Below, in pieces: positions 41,113 to 54,385 of a DNA stretch of 64,000 nucleotides (the first letter of the stretch is position 1; each line of letters starts with the position of its first letter). Both the position numbers and the translations under genes were made by a program. The DNA is from Xanthostigma xanthostigma. Its lineage: Eukaryota; Arthropoda; Insecta; Raphidioptera; Raphidiidae. Below the pieces are notes generated by a model. The model saw only the letters and a program-made list of their open reading frames with translations. It was not told where the DNA came from and made no database searches. Location of the stretch: positions 30,205,501 through 30,269,500 of the forward strand of contig OY754465.1 in assembly GCA_963575645.1 (NCBI GenBank). Direction: 5' to 3'.

Positions 41113-43761
41113 AGGTTTGGATCATTCTCTCATAAGAAAATGCAAACTGCATATTAACCATTATTTTAACGCAGACAAGCAGTTTTTACATGCTTTACGA
41201 CAATTAGGTGCAAATGAGTCCTTATAGGCAAAATTGCTTTACTTTACAAAGGTAAGTTTACTTAAACTATAACATTCAGGTTTGGATCATTTTCTCATAA
41301 GAAAATGCAAACTGCATATTAACCATTATTTTAACGCAGACAAGCAGTTTTTACATGCTTTACGACAATTAGGTGCAAATGAGTCTTTATAGGCAAAATT
41401 GCTTTATTTCATGAGGGTAAGTCTATTTACACTATAACATTCAGGTTTGGATCATTCTCTCATAAGAAAATTCAAACTGCATATTAACCATTATTTTAAC
41501 GCTGATAAGCAGTTTTTACATGCTTTACGACAATTAAGTGCAAATGAGTCCTCACAGGCAAAATTGCTTTATTTTACAAAGGTAAGTCTATTTTCAATAT
41601 AACATTCAGGTTTGGATCTTTCTCTCATAAGAAAATGCAAACTGCATATTAACTATTATTTTAACGCATACAAGCAGTTTTTACAAGCTTTATGACAATT
41701 AGGTGCAAATGAGTCCTTATAGGCAAAATTGCTTTATTTCATGAGGGTAAGTCTATTTACACTATAACATTCAGGTTTGGATCATTCTCTCATAAGAAAA
41801 TGCAAACTGCATATTTACTATCATTTTAACGCATACAAGCAGTTTTTACATGCTTTATGACAATTAGGGGCAAATGAGTCCATATAGGCAAAATTGCTTT
41901 ATTTTACAAAGGTAAGTCTATTTACACTATACATTCAGGTTTGGATCATTCTTTCGTAAGAAAATGCAAACTGCATATTAACCATTATTTAAACGCAGAC
42001 AAGCAGTTTTTACATGCTTTATGACAATTAGAGGCAAATGAGTCCTTATAGGCAAAATTGCTTTATTTCATGAAGGTTAGTCTATTTACACTTAAACATT
42101 CAGGTTTGGATCATTCTCTCATAAGAAAATGCAAACTGCATATTAACCATTATTTAAACGCAGACAAGCAGTTTTTACATGCTTCACGACAATTGCGTGC
42201 AAATGAGTTCTTATAGGCAAAATTGCTTTATTTTACAAAGGTAAGTCTATTTACACTATAACATTCAGGTTTGGATCATTCTCTCATAAGAAAATGCAAA
42301 CTGCATATTAACCTTTATTTTAACGCATACAAGCAGTTTTTACATGCTTTATGACAATTCGGGGCAAATGAGTCCATATAGGCAAAATTGCTTTATTTTA
42401 CAAAGGTAAGTCTATTTACACTATACATTCAGGTTTAAATCATTCTCTCGTAAGAAAATGCAAACTGCATATTAACCATTATTTAAACGCAGACAAGCAG
42501 TTTTTACATGCTTTATGACAATTAGGGGCAAATGAGTCCTTATAGGCAAAATTGCTTTATTTCATGAAGGTAAGTCTATTTACACTATAATATTCAGGTT
42601 TGGATCATTCTATCATAAGAAAATGCAAACTGCATATTAACCATTATTTTAACGCTACAAGCAGTTTTTACATGCTTTATGACAATTAGGGGCAAATGAG
42701 TCCTTATAGGCAATATTGCTTTATTTCATGAAGGTAAGTCTATTTACACTATAACATTCAGGTTTGGATCATTCTCTCATAAGAAAATGCAAACTGCATA
42801 TTAACCATTATTTTAACGCAGACAAGCAGTTTTTACATGCTTCACGACAATTGCGTGCAAATGAGTCCTTATAGGCAAAATTGCTTTATTTTACAAAGGT
42901 AAGTTCATTGACACTATAACATTCAGGTTTGGATCATTCTCTCATAAGAAAATGCAAACTGCATATTAACCATTATTTAAACGCAGACAAGCAGTTTTTA
43001 CATGCTTTACGACAATTAGGTGCAAATGAGTCTTTATAGGCAAAATTGCTTTATTTCATGAGGGTAAGTCTATTTACACTATAACATTCAGGTTTGGATC
43101 ATTTTCTCATAAGAAAATGCAAACTGCATATTAACCATTATTTTAACGCATACAAGCAGTTTTTACATGCTTTATGACAATTAGGGGCAAATGAGTCCTT
43201 ATAGGCAAAATTGCTTTATTTCATGAAGGTTAGTCTATTTACACTATAACATTCAGGTTTGGATCATTCTCTCATAAGAAAATGCAAACTGCATATTAAC
43301 CATTATTTAAACGCAGACAAGCAGTTTTTACATGCTTCACGACAATTGCGTGAAAATGAGTCCTCATAGGCAAAATTGCTTTATTTTACAAAGGTAAGTC
43401 TATTTACACTATAACATTCAGGTTTGGATCATTCTCTCATAAGAAAATGCAAACTGCATGTTAACCATTATTTTAACGCAGACAAGAAGTTTTTACATGC
43501 TTTATGACAATTACGGGGAAATGAGTCCTTATAGGCAAAATTGCTTTATTTCATGAAGGTAAGTCTATTTACACTATAACATTCAGGTTTGGATCATTCT
43601 CTCTTAAAAAATGCAAACTGCATATTAACAATTATTTTAACGCAGACAAGCAGTTTTTACATGCTTCACGACAATTGCGTGCAAATGAGTCCTTATAGGC
43701 AAAATTGCTTTATTTTACAAAGGTTAGTCTATTTACACTATAACATTCAGGTTTGGATCAT

Positions 43762-44056
43762 TTTCTCAAAAGAAAATGCAAACTGATCATTTCCTATTAT
43801 TTTCACGCAGACAAGCAGTATTTACATGCTTTATGACAATTAGGTGCAAATGAGTCCTTATAGGCAAAATTGCTTTATTTCACAAAGGTAAGTCTACTTA
43901 CACTATAACATTCAGGTTTGGATCATTCTCTCATTAGAAAATGAAAACTGCATATTTACTATCATTTTTACGCAGACAAGTAGTTTTTACATGCTTCACG
44001 ACAATTAGGTGCGAATGAGTCCTTAGAAGCAAAATTACTTTATTTTACAAAGGCAA
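43762..44056 (+). repeat. Diverged cassette 1, copy 3
   Basis: Same linked variants, 3,956 bp (24 monomers) after copy 2. It reads caaaagaaaatgc where copies 1, 2 and 4 read caaaagataatgc, so it either keeps the ancestral base or was corrected. It lies just right of the unit with a one-base loss near 43,604. Confidence 0.85.
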
Positions 44057-44250
44057 GTCTATTTACACTATACCATTCAGGTTTGGATCATTCTCTCATA
44101 AGAAAATGCAAACTGCACATTTACTATCATTTTAACGCAGACAAGCAGTTTTTACATGCTTTACGACAATTAGGTGCAAATTAGTCTTTATAGGCAAAAT
44201 TGCTTTATTTTATGAAGGTAAGTCTATTTACACTATAACATTCAGGTTTG

Positions 44251-44408
44251 GATCAGTCTCTCATAAGAAAATGCAAACTGCATATTAAACATTATTTTAA
44301 CGCTGACAAGCAGTTTTTACATGCTTTATGACAATTAGGGGCAAATGAGTCATTATAGGCAAAATTGCTTTATTTAATGAAGGTATAACTATTTACACTA
44401 TTATATTC
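44251..44408 (+). repeat. Diverged cassette 2, copy 3
   Basis: Same linked variants 6,926 bp after copy 1. Cassette 1 shows the same 6,926-bp offset, so the 489-bp spacing of the two cassettes is kept. Units between them differ in subtype, which suggests later local replacement. Confidence 0.8.
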
Positions 44409-44959
44409 AGGTTTGGATCATTCTCTCATAAGAAAATGCAAACTGCATATTAACCATTATTTTAACGCAGACAAGCAGTTTTTACATGCTTTACGACAAT
44501 TAGGTGCAAATGAGTCCTTATAGGCAAAATTGCTTTACTTTACAAAGGTAAGTTTACTTAAACTATAACATTCAGGTTTGGATCATTCTCTCATAAGAAA
44601 ATGCAAACTGCATATTAGACATTATTTTAACGCAGACAAGCAGTTTTTACATGCTTTACGACAATTAGGTGCAAATGAGTCTTTATAGGCAAAATTGCTT
44701 TATATCATGAGGGTAAGTCTATTTACACTATAACATTCAGGTTTGGATCATTCTCTCATAAGAAAATGCAAACTGCATATTTACTATCATTTTAACGCAT
44801 ACAAGCAGTTTTTACATGCTTTATGACAATTAGGTGCAAATGAGTCTTTATAGGCAAAATTGCTTTATTTCATGAGGGTAAGTCTATTTACACTATAACA
44901 TTCAGGTTTGGATCATTCTCTCATAAGAAAATGAAAACTGCATATTAACCATTATTTTA

Positions 44960-47900
44960 ACGCTGAGAAGCAATTTTTACATGCTTTATGACAATTAGGG
45001 GCAAATGAGTCCTTATAGGCAAAATTGCTTTATTTCATGAAGGTAAGTCTATTTACACTATAATATTCAGGTTTGGATCATTCTCTCATAAGAAAATGCA
45101 AACTGCATATTAACCATTATTTTAACGCTACAAGCAGTTTTTACATGCTTTATGACAATTAAGGGCAAATGAGTCCTTATAGGCAAAATTGCTTTATTTC
45201 ATGAAGGTAAGTCTATTTACACTATAACATTCAGGTTTGGATCATTCTCTCATAAGAAAATGCAAACTGCATATTAACCATTATTTTAACTCAGACAAGC
45301 AGTTTTTACATGCTTCACGACAATTGCGTGCAAATGAGTCCTTATAGGCAAAATTGCTTTATTTTACAAAGGTAAGTTTATTTACACTATAACATTCAGG
45401 TTTGGATCATTCTCTCATAAGAAAATGCAAACTTCATATTAACCATTATTTAAACGCAGACAAGCAGTTTTTACATGCTTTACGACAATTAGGTGCAAAT
45501 GAGTCTTTATAGGCAAAATTGCTTTATTTCGTGAGGGTAAGTCTATTTACACTATAACATTCAGGTTTGGATCATTATCTCATAAGAAAATGCAAACTGC
45601 ATATTAACCATTATTTTAACGCATACAAGCAGTTTTTACATGCTTTATGACAATTAGGGGCAAATGAGTCCTTATAGGCAAAATTGCTTTATTTCATGAA
45701 GGTTAGTCTATTTACACTATAACGTTCAGGTTTGGATCATTCTCTCATAAGAAAATGCAAACTGCATATTAACCATTATTTTAACGCCTACAAGCAGTTT
45801 TTACATGCTTTATGACAATAAGGGCCAAATGAGTCTTTATACGCAAAATTGCTTTAATTCATGAAGGTAAGTCTATTTACACTATAATATTCAGATTTGG
45901 ATCATTCTCTCATAAGAAAATGCAAACTGCATATTAACCATTATTTTAACGCTACAAGCAGTTTTTACATGCTTTATGACAATTAGGGGCAAATGAGTCC
46001 TTATAGGCAAAATTGCTTTATATCATGAAGGTAAGTCTATTTACACTATAACATTCAGGTTTGGATCATTCTCTCATAAGAAAATGCAAACTGCATATTA
46101 ACCATTATTTTAACGCAGACAAGCAGTTTTTACATGCTTCACGACAATTGCGTGCAAATGAGTCCTTATAGGCAAAATTGCTTTATTTTACAAAGGTAAG
46201 TTTATTTACACTATAACATTCAGGTTTGGATCATTCTCTCATAAGAAAATGCAAACTGCATATTAACCATTATTTTAACGCAGACAAGCAGTTTTTACAT
46301 ACTTTACGACAATTAGGTGCAAATGAGTCTTTATAGGCAAAATCGCTTTATTTCATGAGGGTTAGTCTATTTACACTATAACATTCAGGTTTGGATCATT
46401 CTCTCATAAGAAAATGCAAACTGCATATTTACTATCATTTTAACGCAGACAAGCAGTTTTTACATGCTTCACGACAATTGCGTGCAAATGAGTCCTTATA
46501 GGCAAAATTGCTTTATTTTACAAAGGTAAGTCTATTTACACTATAACATTCAGGTTTGGATCATTCTCTCATAAGAAAATGCAAACTGCATATTAACCAT
46601 TATTTTAACGCATACAAGCAGTTTTTACATGCTTTATGACAATTAGGGGCAAATGAGTCCTTATAGGCAAAATTGCTTTATTTTATGAAGGTAAGTCTAT
46701 TTACACTATAACATTCAGGTTTGGATCATTCTCTCATAAGAAAATGCAAACTGCATATTAACAAATATTTAAACGCAGACAAGCAGTTTTTACATGCTTT
46801 ACGACAATTAGGTGCAAATGAGTCCTTATAGGCAAAATTGCTTTATTTTACAAAGGTAAGTCTATTTTCACTATAACATTCAGGTTTGGATCATTCTCTC
46901 ATAAGAAAATGCAAACTGCATATTAACTATTATTTTAACGCATACAAGCAGTTTTTACAAGCTTTATGACAATTAGGTGCAAATGAGTCCTTATAGGCAA
47001 AATTGCTTTATTTCATGAGGGTAAGTCTATTTACACTATAACATTCAGGTTTGGATCATTCGCTCATAAGAAAATGCAAACTGCATATTTACTATCATTT
47101 TAACGCATACAAGCAGTTTTTACATGCTTTATGACAATTAGGTGCAAATGAGTCTTTATAGGCAAAATTGCTTTATTTCATGAAGGTAAGTCTATTTACA
47201 CTATAACATTCAGGTTTGGATCATTCTCTTATAAGAAAATGCAAACTGCATATTAACCATTATTTTAACGCATACAAGCAATTTTTACATGCTTTATGAC
47301 AATTAGGGGCAAATGAGTCCTTATAGGCAAAATTGCTTTATTTCATAAAGGTAAGTCTATTTACACTATAATATTCAGGTTTGGATCATTCTCTCATAAG
47401 AAAATGCAAACTGCATATTAACCATTATTTTAACGCTACAAGCAGTTTTTACATGCTTTATGACAATTAGGTGCAAATGAGTCCTTATAGGCAAAATTGC
47501 TTTATTTTACAAAGGTAAGTCTATTTTCTCTATAACATTCAGGTTTGGATCATTCTCTCATAAGAAAATGCAAACTGCATATTAACTATTATTTTAACGC
47601 ATACAAGCAGTTTTTACAAGCTTTATGACAATTAGGTGCAAATGAGTCCTTATAGGCAAAATTGCTTTATTTCATGAGGGTAAGTCTATTTACACTATAA
47701 CATTCAGGTTTGGATCATTCGCTCATAAGAAAATGCAAACTGCATATTTACTATCATTTTAACGGATACAAGCAGTTTTTACATGCTTTATGACAATTAG
47801 GTGCAAATGAGTCTTTATAGGCAAAATTGCTTTATTTCATGAAGGTAAGTCTATTTACACTATAACATTCAGGTTTGGATCATTCTCTCATAAGAAAATG

Positions 47901-48160
47901 CAAACTGCATATTAACCATTATTTTAACGCATACAAGCAATTTTTACATGCTTTATGACAGTTAGGGGCAAATGAGTCCTTATAGGCAAAATTGCTTTAT
48001 TTCATGAAGGTAAGTCTATTTACACTATAATATTCAGGTTTGGATCATTCTCTCATAAGAAAATGCAAACTGCATATTAACCATTATTTTAACGCAGACA
48101 AGCAGTTTTTACATGCTTCACGACAATTGCGTGCAAATGAGTCCTTATAGGCAAAATTGC
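44960..48160 (+). repeat. Displaced copy of about 28.3-31.4 kb
   Basis: Markers align at 16,821-16,822 bp: acttcatatt (28,610/45,431), the aacaa(t)tatttaaacgc unit (near 29,940/46,762) and gacagttagggg (31,139/47,961). In between the offset drops to 16,657 (tttaattca at 29,195/45,852) because the extra monomer at 28,801 is absent here, as in copy A near 15.6 kb. The block thus resembles the state before that monomer was gained. Private variants include gcctacaag near 45,787 and attttaactcagac near 45,286. Confidence 0.75.
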
Positions 48161-51100
48161 TTTATTTCATGAAGGTTAGTCTATTTACACTATAACATTC
48201 AGGTTTGGATCATTCTCTCATAAGAAAATGCAAACTGCATATTAACCATTATTTAAACGCAGACAAGCAGTTTTTACATGCTTTACGACAATTAGGTGCA
48301 AATGAGTCTTTATAGGCAAAATTACTTTATTTCATGAGGGTAAGTCTATTTACACTATAACATTCAGGTTTGGATCATTCTCTCATAAGAAAATGCAAAC
48401 TGCATATTAACCATTATTTTAACGCAGACAAGCAGTTTTTACATGCTTCACGACAATTGCGTGCAAATGAGTCCTTATAGGCAAAATTGCTTTATTTTAC
48501 AAAGGTAAGTCTATTTACACTATAACATTCAGGTTTGGATCATTCTCTCATAAGAAAATGCAAACTGCATGTTAACCATTATTTTAACGCAGACAAGCAG
48601 TTTTTACATGCTTTATGACAATTAGGGGCAAATGAGTCCTTATAGGCAAAATTGCTTTATTTTATGAAAGTTAGTCTATTTACACTATAACATTCAGGTT
48701 TGGATCATTCTCTCATAAGAAAATGCAAACTGCATATTAACCATTATTTAAACGCAGACAATCAGTTTTTACATGCTTTACGACAATTAAGTGCAAATGA
48801 GTCCTTGTAGGCAAAATTGCTTTATTTTACAAAGGTAAGTCTATTTTTACTAAAACATTCAGGTTTGGATCATTCTCTCATAAGAAAATGCAAACTGCAT
48901 ATTTACTATCATTTTAACGCATACAAGCAGTTTTTACATGCTTTATGACAATTAGGTGCAAATGAGTCTTTATAGGCAAAATTGCTTTATTTCATGAAGG
49001 TAAGTCTATTTACACTATAACATTCAGGTTTGGATCATTCTCTCATAAGAAAATGCAAACTGCATATTAACCATTATTTTAACGCATACAAGCAATTTTT
49101 ACATGCTTTATGACAATTAGGGGCAAATGAGTCCTTATAGGCAAAATTGCTTTATTTCATGAAGGTAAGTCTATTTACACTATAATATTCAGGTCTGGAT
49201 CATTCTCTCATAAGAAAATGCAAACTGCATATTAACCATTATTTTAACGCTACAAGCAGTTTTTACATGCTTTATGACAATTAGGGGCAAATGAGTCCCT
49301 ATAGGCAAAATTGCTTTATTTCATGAAGGTAAGTCTATTTACACTATAAAATTCAGGTTTGGATCATTCTCTCATAAGAAAATGCAAACTGCATATTAAC
49401 CATTATTTTAACGCAGACAAGCAGTTTTTACATGCTTCACGACAATTGCGTGCAAATTAGTCCTTATAGGCAAAATTGCTTTATTTTTCAAAGGTAAGTT
49501 TATTTACACTATAACATTCAGGTTTGGATCATTCTCTCATAAGAAAATGCAAACTGCATATTAACCATTATTAAAACGCAGACAAGCAGTTTTTACATGC
49601 TTTACGACAATTAGGTGCAAATGAGTCTTTATAGGCAAAATTGCTTTATTTCATGAGGGTAAGTCTATTTACACTATAACATTCAGGTTTGGATCATTCT
49701 TCCATAAGAAAATGCAAACTGCATATTAACCATTATTTTAACGCATACAAGCAGTTTTTACATGCTTTATGACAATTAGGGACAAATGAGTCCTTATAGG
49801 CAAAATTGCTTTATTTCATGAAGGTTAGTCTATTTACACTATAACATTCAGGTTTGGTTCATTCTCTCATAAGAAAATGCAAACTGCATATTAACCATTA
49901 TTTAAATGCAGACAAGCAGTTTTTACATGCTTTACGACAATTAGGTGCAAATGAGTCCTTATAGGCAAAATTGCTTTATTTTACAAAGGTAAGTCTATTT
50001 TTACTAGAACATTCAGGTTTGAATCATTCTCTCATAAGAAAATGCAAACTGCATATTAACTATTATTTTAACGCATACAAACAGTTTTTACAAGCTTTAT
50101 AACAATTAGGTGCAAATGAGTCCTTATAGGCAAAATTGCTTTATTTTATGAGGGTAAGTCTATTTACACTATAACATTCAGGTTTGGATCATTCGCTCAT
50201 AAGAAAATGCAAACTGCATATTTACTATCATTTTAACGCATACAAGCAGTTTCTACATGCTTTATGACAATTAGGTGCAAATGAGTCTTTATAGGCAAAA
50301 TTGCTTTATTTCATGAAGGTAAGTCTATTTACACTATAACATTCAGGTTTGGATCATTCTCTCATAAGAAAATGCAAACTGCATATTAACCATTATTTTA
50401 ACGCATTAAAGCAATTTTTACATGCTTTATGACAATTAGGGGCAAATGAGTCCTTATAGGCAAAATTGCTTTATTTCATGAAGGTAAGTCTATTTACACT
50501 ATAATATTCAGGTCTGGATCATTCTCTTATAAGAAAATGCAAACTGCATATTAACCATTAACGCTACAAGCAGTTTTTACATGCTTTATGACAATTAGGG
50601 GCAAATGAGTCCTTATAGGCAAAATTGCTTTATTTCATGAAGGTAAGTCTATTTACACTATAACATTCAGGTTTGGATCATTCTCTCATAAGAAAATGCA
50701 AACTGCATATTAACCATTATTTAAACGCAGACAAGCAGTTTTTACATGCTTTACGACAATTAGGTGCAAATGAGTCTTTATAGGCAAAATTGCTTTATTT
50801 CATGAGGGTAAGTCTATTTACACTATAACATTCAGGTTTGGATCATTCTCTCATAAGAAAATGCAAACTGCATATTAACCATTATTTTAACGCATACAAG
50901 CAGTTTTTACATGCTTTATGACAATTAGGGGCAAATGAGTCCTTATAGGCAAAATTGCTTTATTTCATGAATGTTAGTCTATTTACACTATAACATTCAG
51001 GTTTGGATCATTCTCTCATAAGAAAATGCAAACTGCATATTAACCATTATTTAAACGCAGACAAGCAGTTTTTACATGCTTTACGACAATTAGGTGCAAA

Positions 51101-51680
51101 TGAGTCTTTATAGGCAAAATTGCTTTATATCATGAGGGTAAGTCTATTTACACTATAACATTCAGGTTTGGATCATTCTCTCATAAGAAAATGCAAACTG
51201 CATATTTACTATCATTTTAACGCATACAAGCAGTTTTTACATGCTTTATGACAATTAAGTGCAAATGAGTCTTTATAGGCAAAATTGCTTTATTTCATGA
51301 GGGTAAGTCTATTTACACTATAACATTCAGGTTTGGATCATTCTCTCATAAGAAAATTCAAACTGCATATTAACCATTATTTTAACGCTGACAAGCAGTT
51401 TTTACATGCTTTACGACAATTAAGTGCAAATGAGTCCTTATAGGCAAAATTGCTTTATTTTACAAAGGTAAGTCTATTTTCACTATAACATTCAGGTTTG
51501 GATCTTTCTCTCATAAGAAAATGCAAACTGCATATTAACTATTATTTTAACGCATACAAGCAGTTTTTACAAGCTTTATGACAATTAGGTGCAAATGAGT
51601 CCTTATAGGCAAAATTGCTTTATTTCATGAGGGTAAGTCTATTTACACTATAACATTCAGGTTTGGATCATTCTCTCATA
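47790..51680 (+). repeat. Left copy of the 6.26-kb-offset duplication
   Basis: Matches 54,385-57,900. Offsets are 6,593 (gttaggg at 47,961 and 54,554; gaaggttagt at 48,171 and 54,764), then 6,263 (gtccttgtag at 48,801 and 55,064), 6,262 (ggtctgg at 49,192/55,454 and 50,511/56,773) and 6,267 (atgaatgtta at 50,967/57,234). The 330-bp step equals two monomers missing from the right copy, the one-base step is a lost g in catacaacag near 55,187, and the 5-base step is a private loss here near 50,560. Confidence 0.85.
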
Positions 51681-54385
51681 AGAAAATGCAAACTGCGTAT
51701 TAACCATTATTTAAACGCAGACAAGCAGTTTTTACATGCTTTACGACAATTAGGTGCAAATGAGTCTTTATAGGCAAAATTGCTTTATTTCATGAGGGTA
51801 AGTCTATTTACACTATAACATTCAGGTTTAGATCATTCTCTCATAAGAAAATGCAAACTGCATATTAACCATTATTTTAACGCATACAAGCAGTTTTTAC
51901 ATGCTTTATGACAATTAGGGGCAAATGAGTCCTTATAGGCAAAATTGCTTTATTTCATGAAGGTTAGTCTATTTACACTATAACATTCAGGTTTGGATCA
52001 TTCTCTCATATGAAAATGCAAACTGCATATTAACCATTATGTTAACGCAGACAAGCAGTTTTTACATGCTTTACGACAATTAGGTGCAAATGAGTCTTTA
52101 TAGGCAAAATTACTTTATTTCATGAGGGTAAGTCTATTTACACTATAACATTCAGGTTTGGATCATTCTCTCATAAGAAAATGCAAACTGCATGTTAACC
52201 ATTATTTTAACGCAGACAAGCAGTTTTTACATGCTTCACGACAATTGCGTGCAAATGATTCCTTATAGGCAAAATTGCTTTATTTTACAAAGGTAAGTCT
52301 ATTTACACTATCACATTCAGGTTTGGATCATTCTCTCATAAGAAAATGCAAACTGCATGTTAACCATTATTTTAACGCAGACAAGAAGTTTTTACATGCT
52401 TTATGACAATTACGGGGAAATGAGTCCTTATAGGCAAAATTGGTTTATTTCATGAAGGTAAGTCTATTTACATTATAACATTCAGGTTTGGATCATTCTC
52501 TCATAAGAAAATGCAAACTGCATATTAACCATTATTTTAACGCAGACAAGCAGTTTTTACATGCTTCACGACAATTGCGTGCAAATGAGTCCTTATAGGC
52601 AAAATTGCTTTATTTTACAAAGGTAAGTCTATTTACACTATAAAATTCAGGTTTGGATCATTTTCTCAAAAGATAATGCAAACTGATCATTTCCTATTAT
52701 TTTCACGCAGACAAACAGTATTTACATGCTTTATGACAATTAGGTGCAAATGAGTCCTTATAGGCAAAATTGCTTTATTTCACAAAGGTAAGTCTACTTA
52801 CACTATAACATTCAGGTTTGGATCATTCTCTCATTAGAAAATGAAAACTGCATATTTACTATCATTTTTACGCAGACAAGTAGTTTTTACATGCTTCACG
52901 ACAATTAGGTGCGAATGAGTCCTTAGAAGCAAAATTACTGTATTTTACAAAGGCAAGTCTATTTACACTATAACATTCAGGTTTGGATCATTCTCTCATA
53001 AGAAAATGCAAACTGCACATTTTCTATCATTTTAACGCAGACAAGCAGTTTTTACATGCTTTACGACAATTAGGTGCAAATGAGTCTTTATAGGCAAAAT
53101 TGCTTTATTTTATGAGGGTAAGTCTATTTACACTATAACATTCGGGTTTGGATCATTCTCTCATAAGAAAATGCAAACTGCATATTAACTATTATTTTAA
53201 CGCATTCAAGCAGTTTTTACATGCTTTATGACAATTAGAGGCAAATGAGTCCTTATAGGCAAAATTGCTTTATTTCATGAAGGTAAGTCTATTTACACTA
53301 TAACATTCAGGTTTGGATTATTTTCTCGTAAGAAAATGCAAACTGCATATAAACCATTATTTTAACGCAGACAAGCAGTTTTTACATGGTTTACGACAAT
53401 TAGGTGCAAATGATTCCTTATAGGCAAAATTGCTTTATTTTACAAAGGTAAGTCTATTTTCACTATAACATTCAGGTTTGGATCTTTCTCTCATAAGAAA
53501 ATGCAAACTGCATATTAACTATTATTTTAACGCATACAAGCAGTTTTTACAAGCTTTATGACAATTAGGTGCAAATGAGTCCTTATAGGCAAAATTGCTT
53601 TATTTCATGAGGGTAAGTCTATTTACACTATAACATTCAGGTTTGGATCATTCTCTCATAAGAAAATGCAAACTGCGTATTAACCATTATTTAAACGCAG
53701 ACAAGCAGTTTTTACATGCTTTACGACAATTAGGTGCAAATGAGTCTTTATAGGCAAAATTGCTTTATTTAATGAAGGTATAACTATTTACACTATTATA
53801 TTCAGGTTTGGATCATTCTCTCATAAGAAAATGCAAACTGCATATTAACCATTATTTTAACGCAGACAAGCAGTTTTTACATGCTTTACGACAATTAGGT
53901 GCAAATGAGTCCTTATAGGCAAAATTGCTTTACTTTACAAAGGTAAGTTTACTTAAACTATAACATTCAGGTTTGGATCATTCTCTCATAAGAAAATTCA
54001 AACTGCATATTAACCATTATTTTAACGCTGATAAGCAGTTTTTACATGCTTTACGACAATTAAGTGCAAATGAGTCCTCATAGGCAAAATTGCTTTATTT
54101 TACAAAGGTAAGTCTATTTTCAATATAACATTCAGGTTTGGATCTTTCTCTCATAAGAAAATGCAAACTGCATATTAACTATTATTTTAACGCATACAAG
54201 CAGTTTTTACAAGCTTTATGACAATTAGGTGCAAATGAGTCCTTATAGGCAAAATTGCTTTATTTCATGAGGGTAAGTCTATTTACACTATAACATTCAG
54301 GTTTGGATCATTCTCTCATAAGAAAATGCAAACTGCATATTTACTATCATTTTAACGCATACAAGCAGTTTTTACATGCTTTATG
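50655..54385 (+). repeat. Right copy of the 12,856-bp-offset duplication
   Basis: Partner of 37,800-41,860 with two one-monomer losses, near 53,745-53,775 and between about 53,970 and 53,990. A private 5-base loss lies just left of it at about 50,557-50,562, where attattttaacg has become attaacg. On the right it gives way, near 54,385, to sequence matching 47,790 onward. Confidence 0.82.
52662..52956 (+). repeat. Diverged cassette 1, copy 4
   Basis: Shares the private variants of copy 2 (cagacaaacag, actgtattttac) at an offset of exactly 12,856 bp. It is therefore a daughter of copy 2 carried by the 37.8-41.9 kb to 50.7-54.4 kb duplication rather than an independent event. Confidence 0.88.

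Larger units (their letters stand above)
37800..41860 (+). repeat. Source-like copy of the 12,856-bp-offset duplication
   Basis: Matches 50,655-54,385. Markers at 12,856 bp include gaaaattcaa (38,496/51,352), gattccttat (39,401/52,257), tcatttccta (39,831/52,687) and ggatctttctc (near 40,624/53,480). The offset falls to 12,691 at the aactatttac marker (41,091/53,782) and 12,526 at the next gaaaattcaa (41,466/53,992), so the right-hand copy lacks two separate monomers. The unit just left of 37,800 instead matches 49,441-49,490 (ttttttcaaagg), so the border is a real switch. Confidence 0.82.

Noticed and set aside
43589-43786. Open frame of 65 codons on the + strand
   Set aside because: It starts with TTG, lies wholly inside ordinary satellite units, and exists only because a one-base loss near 43,604 (ctcttaaaaaatgc for ctcataagaaaatgc) joins two frames. 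No other unit keeps it open.
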